Source: an uncultured Nitratifractor sp. (GTDB taxonomy: Bacteria > Campylobacterota > Campylobacteria > Campylobacterales > Sulfurovaceae). Taken from it: DNA of 64,000 bases. The position numbers were made by a program, and so were the translations under genes. The notes below the pieces were generated by a model. That model was not told the origin of the DNA. It made no database searches and saw only the letters and a program-made list of their open reading frames with translations. Location: assembly GCA_947311565.1 (NCBI GenBank), contig CAMZLH010000009.1, positions 21,506 to 85,505 on the forward strand, given 5' to 3'. Every line of letters starts with the position of its first letter. The first letter of the stretch is position 1. Below, in pieces: positions 51,883 through 61,866 of the stretch.

Positions 51883-52250
51883 TACTCTAACCCCTTAAAC
51901 TCTTCTTCTATCTCATTATTGTCATCTAGTATAACTATTTTTGGTTTATACTCAGCTGCCTCTTTTGGCGTTAGCTCACTATATGCAATTACAATAATTT
52001 TATCACCTACATGAACTTTTCTAGCTGCTGCACCATTTAGACAAAACTCTTTTTTACCTGCCTCTCCAGCTATTATATATGTACTAAAGCGCTCCCCATT
52101 ATTTATATTAACAATATCTATTTTTTGACCAACTATCATATTTGCTGCTTTTAAAATATTGGTATCTATAGTAATTGAGCCAACATAGTTTAAGTTTGCA
52201 TCTGTAACAGTTGCTCTATGTATCTTGCTATAAAGCATTGTTATTGTCAT
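51882..52250 (-). CDS. panD: Aspartate 1-decarboxylase
   Basis: 122 aa; [53 protein letters not shown]. Confidence 0.95.
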   Translation of the reverse strand: MTITMLYSKIHRATVTDANLNYVGSITIDTNILKAANMIVGQKIDIVNINNGERFSTYIIAGEAGKKEFCLNGAAARKVHVGDKIIVIAYSELTPKEAAEYKPKIVILDDNNEIEEEFKGLE

Positions 52251-52413
52251 TTAAAACCCTTAAATTTTTTATAAATATTATATCAAAAAATAGTGAAAGT
52301 TTACATCATGTTATATACTCTTTCACACTAAACTCTACGCTTAAATTTATAGTTATCTCTTCTATTATGAAACTTTAGGGTCTAGTAAACTCTATTACTT
52401 TAACTTTCTACCT

Positions 52414-52934
52414 CTATCTATTAGTCACATAATCATATACAGCTCTATTCTCTTTACAACTATCCCACGCAGAAGAGCCACTGTTATTTTTTGCTTTTAT
52501 ATCTACACCTTTATTCATAAAATATTTTACAATTTCTAAAATATTTTTATTTTCAGATGCTAAACAAACAGAGCTTAAAACATTGTTGCCATCACTATCT
52601 CTATAGTGGATATTAGCCCCACTATTTACTAAAAGTTTAACAGTTTCTAATGCTTTTTCTGGTTCTCTTTTTGTAAGAAATACGGCACTAAATAGCGGCG
52701 GTTCTCCATCGGCATCTTTTGCATTAACATCTGCACCATGTTTTAAGAGAAGTTTGATATTTTCATTATGATGAAACATTGATTCCCAAGTTAAACGAGT
52801 ATTTCCATCTTTATCGATAGCATCAAGGTTTGTTCCACTACTAATAGCATTTTTAATATCTAAAGATGACATGCTAGATTGACATCCAGTTATAAATATT
52901 AATGCTAAAATAGATAATATACTTTTTTATTCAT
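52414..52934 (-). pseudogene. Ankyrin-repeat lipoprotein with frameshift at A6 tract in signal peptide
   Basis: GGAG RBS, ATG at 52934; adding one A to A6 (52923-52928) gives MNKKSILSILALIFITGCQSSMSSLDIKNAI... Confidence 0.7.
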
Positions 52935-53117
52935 AAAAAACTCCATTATTTTATATAAGACTTACTTTAACATAATGTTTATAGTTTTCTTTAATTAGTA
53001 TTTTCTAATAATCAATAAATAGTTGCTTAACATTGAGTTGTAACTTCAAGTAACAACTCTTTATAGCTACTTTTACTAGCATTATGTTATCTAATGGTTT
53101 AAAAAATATATCAGTAT

Positions 53118-53291
53118 TTATACTTGTGTAGAAAAAAATAAATATTTAAACCCTACCCCAACATGCTCAATCTCTTTTAATCCATCTTTAATGTAAACAA
53201 AAGAGAGTCTATTACCTAAAAGATAGTTTATAAAGATCGAGATAATCCATACCGATATAGATGATAATAAAAAATATATTAATCTTTTCAT
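53118..53291 (-). CDS. 57-aa small membrane protein
   Basis: MKRLIYFLLSSISVWIISIFINYLLGNRLSFVYIKDGLKEIEHVGVGFKYLFFSTQV; below ORF-track cutoff. Confidence 0.5.
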   Translation of the reverse strand: MKRLIYFLLSSISVWIISIFINYLLGNRLSFVYIKDGLKEIEHVGVGFKYLFFSTQV

Positions 53292-53334
53292 TCTATATCA
53301 ATTAGTAGGAGTTTATTAATAGTTGAAGTGAAGT

Positions 53335-53715
53335 TTAGTTAGACATAGATGCTGGATCTATAGGCTCTCCCCAGAACTCTTCAGGTATTACATACTCTTC
53401 TACTACGCTTCCACCAATTAGGTGCTCTTCTACTATTTTATCAATCTTCTCTTTACTTAAATCTACATACATTGTATGACCTGGCTCTACAAGCATTACA
53501 GGACCCTGCTGACATCTACCAAGACAACTTGTTTGAATTGGCTGAACTGTACCCATAATACCTTTTGTCATTAACTGTTGTGCTAAATAACCAAATAACT
53601 CTTGGCTCTCTGGATTATTTTGGCTAACACAGCTTGGTTTTGGCATACCTGGAGGTGCACTCTGTTGGCACTTAAATATATAAAAAGCTGGTTGTGGCAT
53701 TCCATTTATCATCAT
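53335..53715 (-). CDS. Thioredoxin-like [2Fe-2S] ferredoxin
   Basis: 126 aa; FKCQQSAPPGMPKPSC ... QTSCLGRCQQGPVMLVEP. Confidence 0.88.
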   Translation of the reverse strand: MMINGMPQPAFYIFKCQQSAPPGMPKPSCVSQNNPESQELFGYLAQQLMTKGIMGTVQPIQTSCLGRCQQGPVMLVEPGHTMYVDLSKEKIDKIVEEHLIGGSVVEEYVIPEEFWGEPIDPASMSN

Positions 53716-53857
53716 AAATAATATCCTTTAAATTTAATTCGGAGTAATTTACTCCTGTTTCGATAATACGATTGTATCAAGAAAAGATAAAAAGATAATT
53801 AAATATCTAGTAAAAATTTGGTAAAATTTATTAAATTATATTTTAAAGGTTTATATC

Positions 53858-54865
53858 ATGAAAAAAGTTGCGATAAACGGACTTGGAAGAATAGGAAAAA
53901 TGGTTCTTTGGAACTATTTTGCAAATGAACAAAATGAGATAGAGATAGTTATGGCAAATGGTGGTAGTGGAACACCAGAAGATTTAGCATATATGTTAAA
54001 GTTCGACTCTGTACATGGGCGTTTCCCTGCAGTGATTGAGTATGATGATGAGAACCTAATAATTAATGGTAAAAAGATAAAAATTATTAACGAAAGAGAC
54101 CCTAAAAAGCTTCCTTGGGATGGTATAGATATAGTTTTAGAGTGTACTGGGCAGTTTACAAAAAGAGAAGATACTATAAAACATATAGAAGCTGGTGCTA
54201 AAAAAGTACTTATATCTGCTCCTGCAAAAGATGAAGATATTACAGTAGTATTTGGTGTAAACGAAGATCTATATGATAACGATAAACACCATATTGTCTC
54301 TAACGCTAGTTGTACAACAAACTCTCTAGCACCAGTAATGAAGGTTTTAGAAGATAACTTTGGAGTAGAGAGTGCTCATATTACAACAACTCACGCATAT
54401 ACTTCAAGTCAAGTTACAATAGATAGAAAAAAGCCTGGTAAACATCGTCGTGGGCGTGCTGCTGCACAAAATATTATTCCTACAACAACAGGAGCTGCAA
54501 AAGCAACTGTTAAAGTAATACCAAGTTTAGAGGGTAAAATGACAGCTATGGCACTTCGTGTGCCAACGCCAGATGGAGCAATTACAGAGGTTGTTGCAAA
54601 CCTTAAAAAAGATGTAACAGTAGATGAGTTAAATAATACTCTAAAAGATGCAAGTGAAGGAAGATTAAAAGGTGTACTAGAAGTTACTTACGATGAAGTA
54701 GTATCTAGTGATATCTTAGGAAATCCACACTCATCGATAGTAGATGCACTATCTACACAAGTAGTTGCTGGTAAAATGGTAAAAGTAATGGCTTGGTATG
54801 ATAATGAATTTGGGTATGCTAGTCGTCTTTACGATTTAGCAAAACTTGTTGCATCAAAGATGTAG
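53858..54865 (+). CDS. gap: Glyceraldehyde-3-phosphate dehydrogenase
   Basis: 335 aa; KVAINGLGRIGKMVLW, SNASCTTNSLAPV, WYDNEFGYASR. Confidence 0.97.
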   Translation: MKKVAINGLGRIGKMVLWNYFANEQNEIEIVMANGGSGTPEDLAYMLKFDSVHGRFPAVIEYDDENLIINGKKIKIINERDPKKLPWDGIDIVLECTGQFTKREDTIKHIEAGAKKVLISAPAKDEDITVVFGVNEDLYDNDKHHIVSNASCTTNSLAPVMKVLEDNFGVESAHITTTHAYTSSQVTIDRKKPGKHRRGRAAAQNIIPTTTGAAKATVKVIPSLEGKMTAMALRVPTPDGAITEVVANLKKDVTVDELNNTLKDASEGRLKGVLEVTYDEVVSSDILGNPHSSIVDALSTQVVAGKMVKVMAWYDNEFGYASRLYDLAKLVASKM

Positions 54866-55714
54866 ATGAACTATTATACAAAAGATGAGCAAAAACTTTT
54901 AGAAAAGCTTGTAAGCTCTCCGACATATACTCTAGCAGAAGATGATAAAGATTTTTTAAAAGAGTATGAGACAAGAGGTGTAAGGTTAGAGCTAGACTAC
55001 TTAAAAGCAGAGCTTGCAATGAAAAATTGTGGTATAAAATCTACGATTGCAATATTTGGAAGTGCAAGAATACTGCCACAAAATGTAGCTAAAAATAGAC
55101 TAGATGAGCTAATAGAAAAAAATGCATCTAAAGAGGATATTAAACAAGCAACAAAGGCTTTTAATAATAGCTTTTATTATGAAAGTGCAAGAGAACTTGG
55201 CAATATAATAGGTAAAAGTGGTAAAGGTGCAGAGGATAATACAGTCGTTGTAATGACAGGTGGAGGACCTGGTATTATGGAAGCAGCAAATAGAGGAGCT
55301 TACGAAGCAGGAGCAAGCTCCATAGGCTTAAACATAAAGCTACCATTCGAACAGTACCCAAATCCATATATTACACCTGAATTATCTCTTCTTTTTCACT
55401 ATTTTAATATAAGAAAGTTTCATTTTTTTCAGAGATCTAAGGGTATGGTTGTCTATCCAGGTGGCTTTGGCACTATGGATGAGCTTTTTGAGTTACTTAC
55501 ACTCAAACAGACTGGTTCTATGCAACAAATCCCAGTAGTTTTAGTTGGAAAAAGTTGGTGGAACAACTTAATAAATATAGAGTTTTTACTAGAGAATGAA
55601 CTAATATCTAAAAAAGACCTAGATATATTTACTGTAGTAGATAGTGCTGTCGAAGCTTGGGATTATATTTTAAGTTGGCATAGAGATAATAAAACAGAAC
55701 TTTTAAAAGGTTAA
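54866..55714 (+). CDS. LOG family (lysine-decarboxylase-like) nucleotide hydrolase
   Basis: 282 aa; MTGGGPGIMEAANRGA, VVYPGGFGTMDELFELLTL. Confidence 0.92.
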   Translation: MNYYTKDEQKLLEKLVSSPTYTLAEDDKDFLKEYETRGVRLELDYLKAELAMKNCGIKSTIAIFGSARILPQNVAKNRLDELIEKNASKEDIKQATKAFNNSFYYESARELGNIIGKSGKGAEDNTVVVMTGGGPGIMEAANRGAYEAGASSIGLNIKLPFEQYPNPYITPELSLLFHYFNIRKFHFFQRSKGMVVYPGGFGTMDELFELLTLKQTGSMQQIPVVLVGKSWWNNLINIEFLLENELISKKDLDIFTVVDSAVEAWDYILSWHRDNKTELLKG

Positions 55715-55717
55715 TAT

Positions 55718-56431
55718 ATGAGATACTTAATTATCTTTTTCACAATTACTACTATAGTTATAGCAAAATGCGATATATATGCAGAAAAACTAGTATCTAG
55801 CTATAACTCTATAAAATATTGTAAAAACAATAACATCGTAATGCAGAGTGGAGAGACTTTTATTTATGATGATATGAGAAAAAAGAGCTTTAATCAGCTA
55901 TTAAATAATCCTGATATAAATGATATGTTTAAATATAATTACCCAAAGAGATTTATTACTCAGATGCCAAAAAATGTTGATCCTGGAAGAGTTAGGTATG
56001 AGCCACTGTTTCGTGCTATATATGGAAATAGTGCAGCAGAAGTTAAAGCCAACCTATTAGCTATAAAATGGATAGATGGAAGTTTGATTAGAGTAACTAA
56101 AAAGGAGGGAGTTTCACAAGCTTTAAGAGCTGTAGTTAGAGATTTAAAAGAGCTACCTCAAAGTTATCTAAAATATTTAACTCCAATAGGTGGTACATTT
56201 AAATGGAGAAAAATTGCTGGAACCTCGCGTCTTAGTGTTCACTCATTTGGTGCGGCTATAGATATTAGAGTTAAATACTCTGCTTATTGGCGTTGGAACA
56301 AAGGCAGAGGGTATAAAAATAAAATACCAGCAAGAATTGTTAAGATATTTGAAAAATATGGTTTTATTTGGGGTGGTAAGTGGAGTCACTACGATACTAT
56401 GCATTTTGAGTATAGACCAGAGTTCTTTTAA
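55718..56431 (+). CDS. M15-family (VanY-like) peptidase
   Basis: 237 aa; signal peptide; LSVHSFGAAIDIRV and KWSHYDTMHFEYRPEFF metal-site motifs. Confidence 0.8.
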   Translation: MRYLIIFFTITTIVIAKCDIYAEKLVSSYNSIKYCKNNNIVMQSGETFIYDDMRKKSFNQLLNNPDINDMFKYNYPKRFITQMPKNVDPGRVRYEPLFRAIYGNSAAEVKANLLAIKWIDGSLIRVTKKEGVSQALRAVVRDLKELPQSYLKYLTPIGGTFKWRKIAGTSRLSVHSFGAAIDIRVKYSAYWRWNKGRGYKNKIPARIVKIFEKYGFIWGGKWSHYDTMHFEYRPEFF

Positions 56432-56445
56432 GGGAGGCATAAATT

Positions 56446-58206
56446 ATGAATAAAGAGGTAATTGCAACATCTACACTATTAGTTGCAGCAGTAGGTGCTA
56501 TTGTAACATTTTCAGCTTCTGATGATAGATCATCTAAAGAGCTACAAGAGCCAATGGCTACAAATAGATATAATTTATTATCTACTTCTAATACAGATAG
56601 TAAAAAACCAGATAGTTATATACCTGCACTATATACTAAGAGCAGCGATAGTAAAGAGCCATATTTTACTCAAAAAAGATCTGATACTAATAGAGATGAT
56701 AACTATATAGCATCTTCTAAAGAGTATAATGAAGAGTATAGCTATATAGATGAAACTGATGAAGCAAATATGACAGTTGAAACGAATAATAGTGTTATTG
56801 CTATTTTATCTTCAAGCAGTAACCGCCAAAAGGGCTTAAAAGATAGTGATAAAAAATCAGAAAAGAGAGAAGATAATACTACAAAAGATGTAGATGATTC
56901 TACTTTAGTAGCTCTAGATAGTTATGACTCTGATGGTAATAGTAGTAAAGTATCTTCAAAAGAGGAGAGTCTAGAAGTTGATAGAGAGGGTGTTGTTACA
57001 TATGCTATAGATGAGTATGCTTTAAGTTCAAATACTGTCTCTGATAAAGAGTTAGATTTAGAGTTAAGGTCTAGATTAGGAGATGAACCTGACTTCTTAG
57101 ACTACAACTCTACATATAATGATGCTTACGGAGAAGATTATAAAAATCAAGATAGTAATGGCAGTAGAGATATTGTTAGTAACTATTGTAAAAAAGATAG
57201 TTCACTATCTCAAGGTAACTGGGCATTTAAGTATCATATAACTAGTAGTGATGGATTAGAGATTTTTGATCTTAAATATAAGAATAGAAGTGTTGCAAAA
57301 TCATTAAAAGTTGTAGATTGGCATATATCATATAGATCTAAAGCCCTATTTAAAGAGGATACAAATAGTAGTAACTTTATAGAGGGTAGAGAGTTAGTGT
57401 ATAAAAAGATCGATGATAATCACTATATATTTGGGCATACAATATCTATGGGCTGCCCTACTTTTGCTTCTTCTGCTGTCTCTGCATATCATCAACCAAC
57501 GATAAACCCTATTATACAGAGTGGTAAAGAGGTAGGCTTTTATATGGTACAAGATTTTAAAGATCCAAATTGGCCAGCACTATCTAGTTATAGATTTCAA
57601 AATAAATTTGAGTTCTATAATAATGGTGCATTTAGAGTTATTGCTATTAACTTAGGGCAAGGGTATCCTCAAAACTCTACATATCGTCCAATAATAAGAG
57701 TAGATATAGATGTAAATAGTAAATATAATAACTTTTATCAATATAAAGATAACAACTGGCAAAATTGGCAATTAGAGAGTAGCTACAAAAGTGATTTAAG
57801 TCAACCACTATATAAAGATAAATATCTATATAAAATTAGTGATACTATAGATAAAAATATTGGTTACTATGTTGAGCCTAACCGTGGACAACATAGTGAT
57901 GATAGTCAAGGTGATAGTGAGTCAATATATATCACAAGATTTAATAATAGTGAAGGTGTTGATGATATGAGTTCACTAGGTTCTTGTTGTGAATTAGATA
58001 AAACTGGTATCGAAGAGTTTATAAAAGATCCAGAGATAGTAGGAGAGTCAGATATAGTTGTGTGGTATGTTCCTACAGCTTATGGAAATAGTCATGATGG
58101 TCAAGAGTATTGTTGGGCAGATAATGTAACTGATGCTACTGGAAATGTAGAACAAAGAGTCTGGCCATGTATAGTAGGACCTAAATTTGTTCCAATAAGT
58201 AATTAA
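56446..58206 (+). CDS. Large exported protein, possible copper-amine-oxidase-like C-terminal domain
   Basis: 586 aa; N-terminal hydrophobic segment, ~200 aa Ser/Asp-rich region, then FKYHITSSDGLEIFDLKYKNRSVAKSLKVVDWHISY and DIVVWYVPTAYG. Confidence 0.45.
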   Translation: MNKEVIATSTLLVAAVGAIVTFSASDDRSSKELQEPMATNRYNLLSTSNTDSKKPDSYIPALYTKSSDSKEPYFTQKRSDTNRDDNYIASSKEYNEEYSYIDETDEANMTVETNNSVIAILSSSSNRQKGLKDSDKKSEKREDNTTKDVDDSTLVALDSYDSDGNSSKVSSKEESLEVDREGVVTYAIDEYALSSNTVSDKELDLELRSRLGDEPDFLDYNSTYNDAYGEDYKNQDSNGSRDIVSNYCKKDSSLSQGNWAFKYHITSSDGLEIFDLKYKNRSVAKSLKVVDWHISYRSKALFKEDTNSSNFIEGRELVYKKIDDNHYIFGHTISMGCPTFASSAVSAYHQPTINPIIQSGKEVGFYMVQDFKDPNWPALSSYRFQNKFEFYNNGAFRVIAINLGQGYPQNSTYRPIIRVDIDVNSKYNNFYQYKDNNWQNWQLESSYKSDLSQPLYKDKYLYKISDTIDKNIGYYVEPNRGQHSDDSQGDSESIYITRFNNSEGVDDMSSLGSCCELDKTGIEEFIKDPEIVGESDIVVWYVPTAYGNSHDGQEYCWADNVTDATGNVEQRVWPCIVGPKFVPISN

Positions 58207-58236
58207 TAGGGAGGAGTTAACTCTCTATTAATTCTC

Positions 58237-59274
58237 TTAACTAACTATCATCTTAACAACTAAAAAGCCACCAACCACTAGCCATATATACATAGTAAGT
58301 GCTGTAAATAGTGGTGCAAGACCAAACCCTTTAAACTTTTTAAAGGCTGTTCCTACTCCTAGTGCAGTCATTGCCATTGTTAGTAAAAAGGTATCTATTT
58401 GATTAATTATATCTACAATATTTTGTGCTAAAAGATGCATAGAGTTAAAGAGTGCTACAAATATAAAATATACTGCAAACCATGGCACTACAAGCTTTGT
58501 TTTAGTGCTACTACTATTTTGATTAAACGATAAAATCAAGCCTAAAACCATAAGTGTAGGTGCTATTAAAACAACTCTTGTCATCTTTACAATTACAGCT
58601 GTATGTGCCATTGTTTCTGGTCTATTTGGTATAGAAGCTGGTACTGCTACCACTTGTGCTACTTCGTGTATTGTACCACCAATATATATACCAAACTCTC
58701 TAGGACTCATATGTAAAAATGAAGTTGCATCTTTTATAAATGCTTCGTAGAGTATTGGGTAAAGAAACATAGATAGTGTACCAAATAGAACAACCATACT
58801 AACTGCAATTGCAACCTTCTCCTCTTTAGCTTTAAGAACTGGTTCAGTTGCCAAAACTGCAGCCGCTCCACAAATTGCACCACCTGCACCTGTTAATATA
58901 GATGTATCTCTATCTAATTTAAATAACTTCATTCCAGCAAATGAACCTATAACTAGTGTAGTAGATAGCATTATTACAGATACCAAAAAACCATCTAAGC
59001 CAACATCTGATATCTCTTGAAAGGTAATTCTAAATCCATAAAGAACAATTGCAAATCTTAGTATCTTTTTTGCACTAAATGTTATACCACTATTGAGTGC
59101 TTGAGGAGCTTTATAAGCAAGTGTATTAGCATATATAGTACCAAGTACTATACCAATTACTAAAGGTGATAGACCAATAGCTTTTAATGGAGCTAAAGTA
59201 GATATAAAAGTTGCTAAAAGAGCAAAAAGTGCGATAAATGTAATACCAGAGAGTAAATTTTTAATCATGTTCAT
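58237..59274 (-). CDS. YeiH/UPF0324 family putative sulfate exporter
   Basis: 345 aa; IYIGGTIHEVAQVVA, ILTGAGGAICGAAAVLATEPVLKA. Confidence 0.92.
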   Translation of the reverse strand: MNMIKNLLSGITFIALFALLATFISTLAPLKAIGLSPLVIGIVLGTIYANTLAYKAPQALNSGITFSAKKILRFAIVLYGFRITFQEISDVGLDGFLVSVIMLSTTLVIGSFAGMKLFKLDRDTSILTGAGGAICGAAAVLATEPVLKAKEEKVAIAVSMVVLFGTLSMFLYPILYEAFIKDATSFLHMSPREFGIYIGGTIHEVAQVVAVPASIPNRPETMAHTAVIVKMTRVVLIAPTLMVLGLILSFNQNSSSTKTKLVVPWFAVYFIFVALFNSMHLLAQNIVDIINQIDTFLLTMAMTALGVGTAFKKFKGFGLAPLFTALTMYIWLVVGGFLVVKMIVS

Positions 59275-59395
59275 AACCTTTTTTTATGATAACTTTAAAT
59301 ATAATAAAATTTATTGTACTACTTTATGCCTTAACTAAATATTATTTTTTTACTTTTTTTAGATAAAATGTGAATTATATATACAAAGGAGTTAT

Positions 59396-59779
59396 ATGAA
59401 AAAGATATTATTAGTTATGTTGCTAACTGTTGCAACTTATGCAAGTGGTGTAAAAGCTTTAAGTGCTGGTAGTTTTAATAAAGTAATAAACAGTGGTAAA
59501 CCTGTGTTGGTTAAATATTGGGCTAGTTGGTGTGGACCATGTAGAGAGTTAGAACCAAAATACGAAGCAGTTGCAAAAAAATATGGGAAGAAGATAATAT
59601 TTACAAAATTAAATGTAGATAAATATAAATCTATTGCTAGGTCTAATGCAGTATCTTCGATACCAACTATTATACTATATCATAATGGTAAAGAGGTAGA
59701 TAGAGTATTAAGTAGCGTAAGTAAGGAGTATCTAGATGAGTGGAGTAGGAATATATTAAAATATTTTAATATAAAATAG
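59396..59779 (+). CDS. Exported thioredoxin-like protein
   Basis: 127 aa; signal peptide; VKYWASWCGPCRELEPKYEAVAKKYG, SSIPTIILYHNGKEV. Confidence 0.92.
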   Translation: MKKILLVMLLTVATYASGVKALSAGSFNKVINSGKPVLVKYWASWCGPCRELEPKYEAVAKKYGKKIIFTKLNVDKYKSIARSNAVSSIPTIILYHNGKEVDRVLSSVSKEYLDEWSRNILKYFNIK

Positions 59780-59847
59780 CACTTAACATAGATTTAACAA
59801 ACAGTTTGTATAATTTTTGCATAAAGTTTATATTATAAAGGATTATT

Positions 59848-60540
59848 ATGAAACTATTAAAAGTAGCTATTATTCTATTAGCTAGTGTGATATTGAGTGC
59901 TAAGAGTATAGATGGTGGTTTACATATGCCTAAAAACTTTCGTGCTGTGCCTATAAGTAAAGCTCATATTTTACAAAAAGGAGAGAGTAAACTCTACTGT
60001 AGCAAGTGTGGAATGACTCTACCTATGTTTTACAAAACCAACCACGCTGCAAAGGTAAATGGCAAATTTAAGCAATACTGCTCTATCTACTGCTTGGTAG
60101 AAGATATGCAAGATAATAATATTACAGATATTCAAGTTATTGACAATAGTAGTTTAAAATTTATACCTGCTAAAGATGCATGGTATAGTGTTGGTAGCTC
60201 TAAACCTGCAACAATGGCAGCAAAAATAAGTAAATACGCATTCAAAACCAAAGAAGCTGCAGATAATTTTACAGATAACTTTGGTGGAAAAGTATTAAGT
60301 TTCAAAGAGACACTAGCATTAGCAATAAAGAGTTATAAAAAAGATACAATAGCTAAAAAGATTCGTCAAGCTAACGCTATAAAAAAAGGAGCTATGATCT
60401 ATAAAAAAATATGTAAACCAATTGATAAAAAATTTAAATCTATAGCAGAAGCTAAAAGTTATATAAAGAGTAGTAACTTATGTAGAGATACTAAAGGAAA
60501 ACAACTACAAGCAGTGGCACTATATTTAGTATCTAAATAG
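59848..60540 (+). CDS. NosL-domain protein
   Basis: 230 aa; signal peptide; YCSKCGMTLPMFYKTNHAAKVNGKFKQYCSIYCLVEDM. Confidence 0.8.
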   Translation: MKLLKVAIILLASVILSAKSIDGGLHMPKNFRAVPISKAHILQKGESKLYCSKCGMTLPMFYKTNHAAKVNGKFKQYCSIYCLVEDMQDNNITDIQVIDNSSLKFIPAKDAWYSVGSSKPATMAAKISKYAFKTKEAADNFTDNFGGKVLSFKETLALAIKSYKKDTIAKKIRQANAIKKGAMIYKKICKPIDKKFKSIAEAKSYIKSSNLCRDTKGKQLQAVALYLVSK

Positions 60541-60630
60541 AGATTGTCTCTATTTACTCTTTTGTATTAAAGGTATTTAAAGTCTCTCATAATAGAAAAA
60601 TTGGTATAATATAAATTAAAAAAGAGAAGC

Positions 60631-61866
60631 ATGAATATAATTGTGGGGTATTACGATAGAGCTACATACTATTTTTTATTACTATTTACTTTTCTGCTAC
60701 CTCTCTCTAGAGTTTCAGATACACTATTTACTATCTACTTTTTTCTATATTTTATTATAGCTATAATATTTTATAGAGATAATAAACTCTTTAAAGAGAA
60801 CTTTTTTATAGTAACTTCTCTTTTTATAGCATATGTAGTAGTCTCACTAATGTGGAGTGTCAGTAAAGAGCAAACTATAGGAGATGCAAGCCACTATATA
60901 CAGTGGTTTGCTATATTTGGTGTTGCTATATTTATTAATAAGAATATAGAGACTATAGATAAAGTTATAACGCTTTTTTTAGCAGGTATGATAGTTAGTG
61001 AAGTTCTATCTTACGGTATGTTTTTAGAGTTTTGGACAATAAAAGGTAGAGGTGCTCTAGAGCCTACACCATTTATGATGCATATAGATTATAGTGTATA
61101 TATAGCAGTATCAGCTCTTATCTTATTAAATAGAGTATTTAGTAAAAGATATACCTTTAAAGTAAGAGTAATAATGGCTCTATTTTTTATGACAATGTGT
61201 GGTAACCTATTCATTAATGGTGGTAGAACAGGACAAGTAGCATTTATAATAGCTATGTTAGTAGCTTTTTTTATTCATTTTAAAATAAGTTTTAAAAATT
61301 TTATATTTATAATCTCTTTGTGTATCGCTATTATCTCTACGGCATTTTATAGTAGTAGCACTTTTCAAAAAAGAGCTACATTAGCAGTTAGTGATATTAA
61401 AAAACTTATTTATGATAATAACTATCAAACTAGTCTAGGGCAAAGAGTAGGTATGGTGGTAATTGCGCCACAACTAGTTAAAGATCATATCTTATTAGGT
61501 AATGGCATTAACTCGCAAAAAGAGGTTGTTACTGAGTTTATTAATAGAGTTAACCCACCATATTTTACAAATTATACAAAGAATTTTTTAAAACATAACC
61601 ATATGCATAATCAATTTCTTCAAACATTTGTAGAGTTAGGAGTGATAGGTTTAATAATGTTATTTTTAGTTTTTTATCAAATTGCTAAATTTATAATAGT
61701 ATATAAAGAGTTTAGAGAATTAAAGATAATTTTTTTAACAATATTTATTTTTAGTTCGATACCAGAACCTCTCTTTTTAAAGCAGTTTACTAATATACTA
61801 TTTATACTCTTTATAGGAGTACTTTTTGGATTACATATCAATAGTAAAAGAGTAAATATTGAATAA
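60631..61866 (+). CDS. O-antigen ligase/polymerase family protein
   Basis: 411 aa, ~11 TM; LLGNGINSQKEV..., HNHMHNQFLQTFVELGVIGL. Confidence 0.87.
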   Translation: MNIIVGYYDRATYYFLLLFTFLLPLSRVSDTLFTIYFFLYFIIAIIFYRDNKLFKENFFIVTSLFIAYVVVSLMWSVSKEQTIGDASHYIQWFAIFGVAIFINKNIETIDKVITLFLAGMIVSEVLSYGMFLEFWTIKGRGALEPTPFMMHIDYSVYIAVSALILLNRVFSKRYTFKVRVIMALFFMTMCGNLFINGGRTGQVAFIIAMLVAFFIHFKISFKNFIFIISLCIAIISTAFYSSSTFQKRATLAVSDIKKLIYDNNYQTSLGQRVGMVVIAPQLVKDHILLGNGINSQKEVVTEFINRVNPPYFTNYTKNFLKHNHMHNQFLQTFVELGVIGLIMLFLVFYQIAKFIIVYKEFRELKIIFLTIFIFSSIPEPLFLKQFTNILFILFIGVLFGLHINSKRVNIE

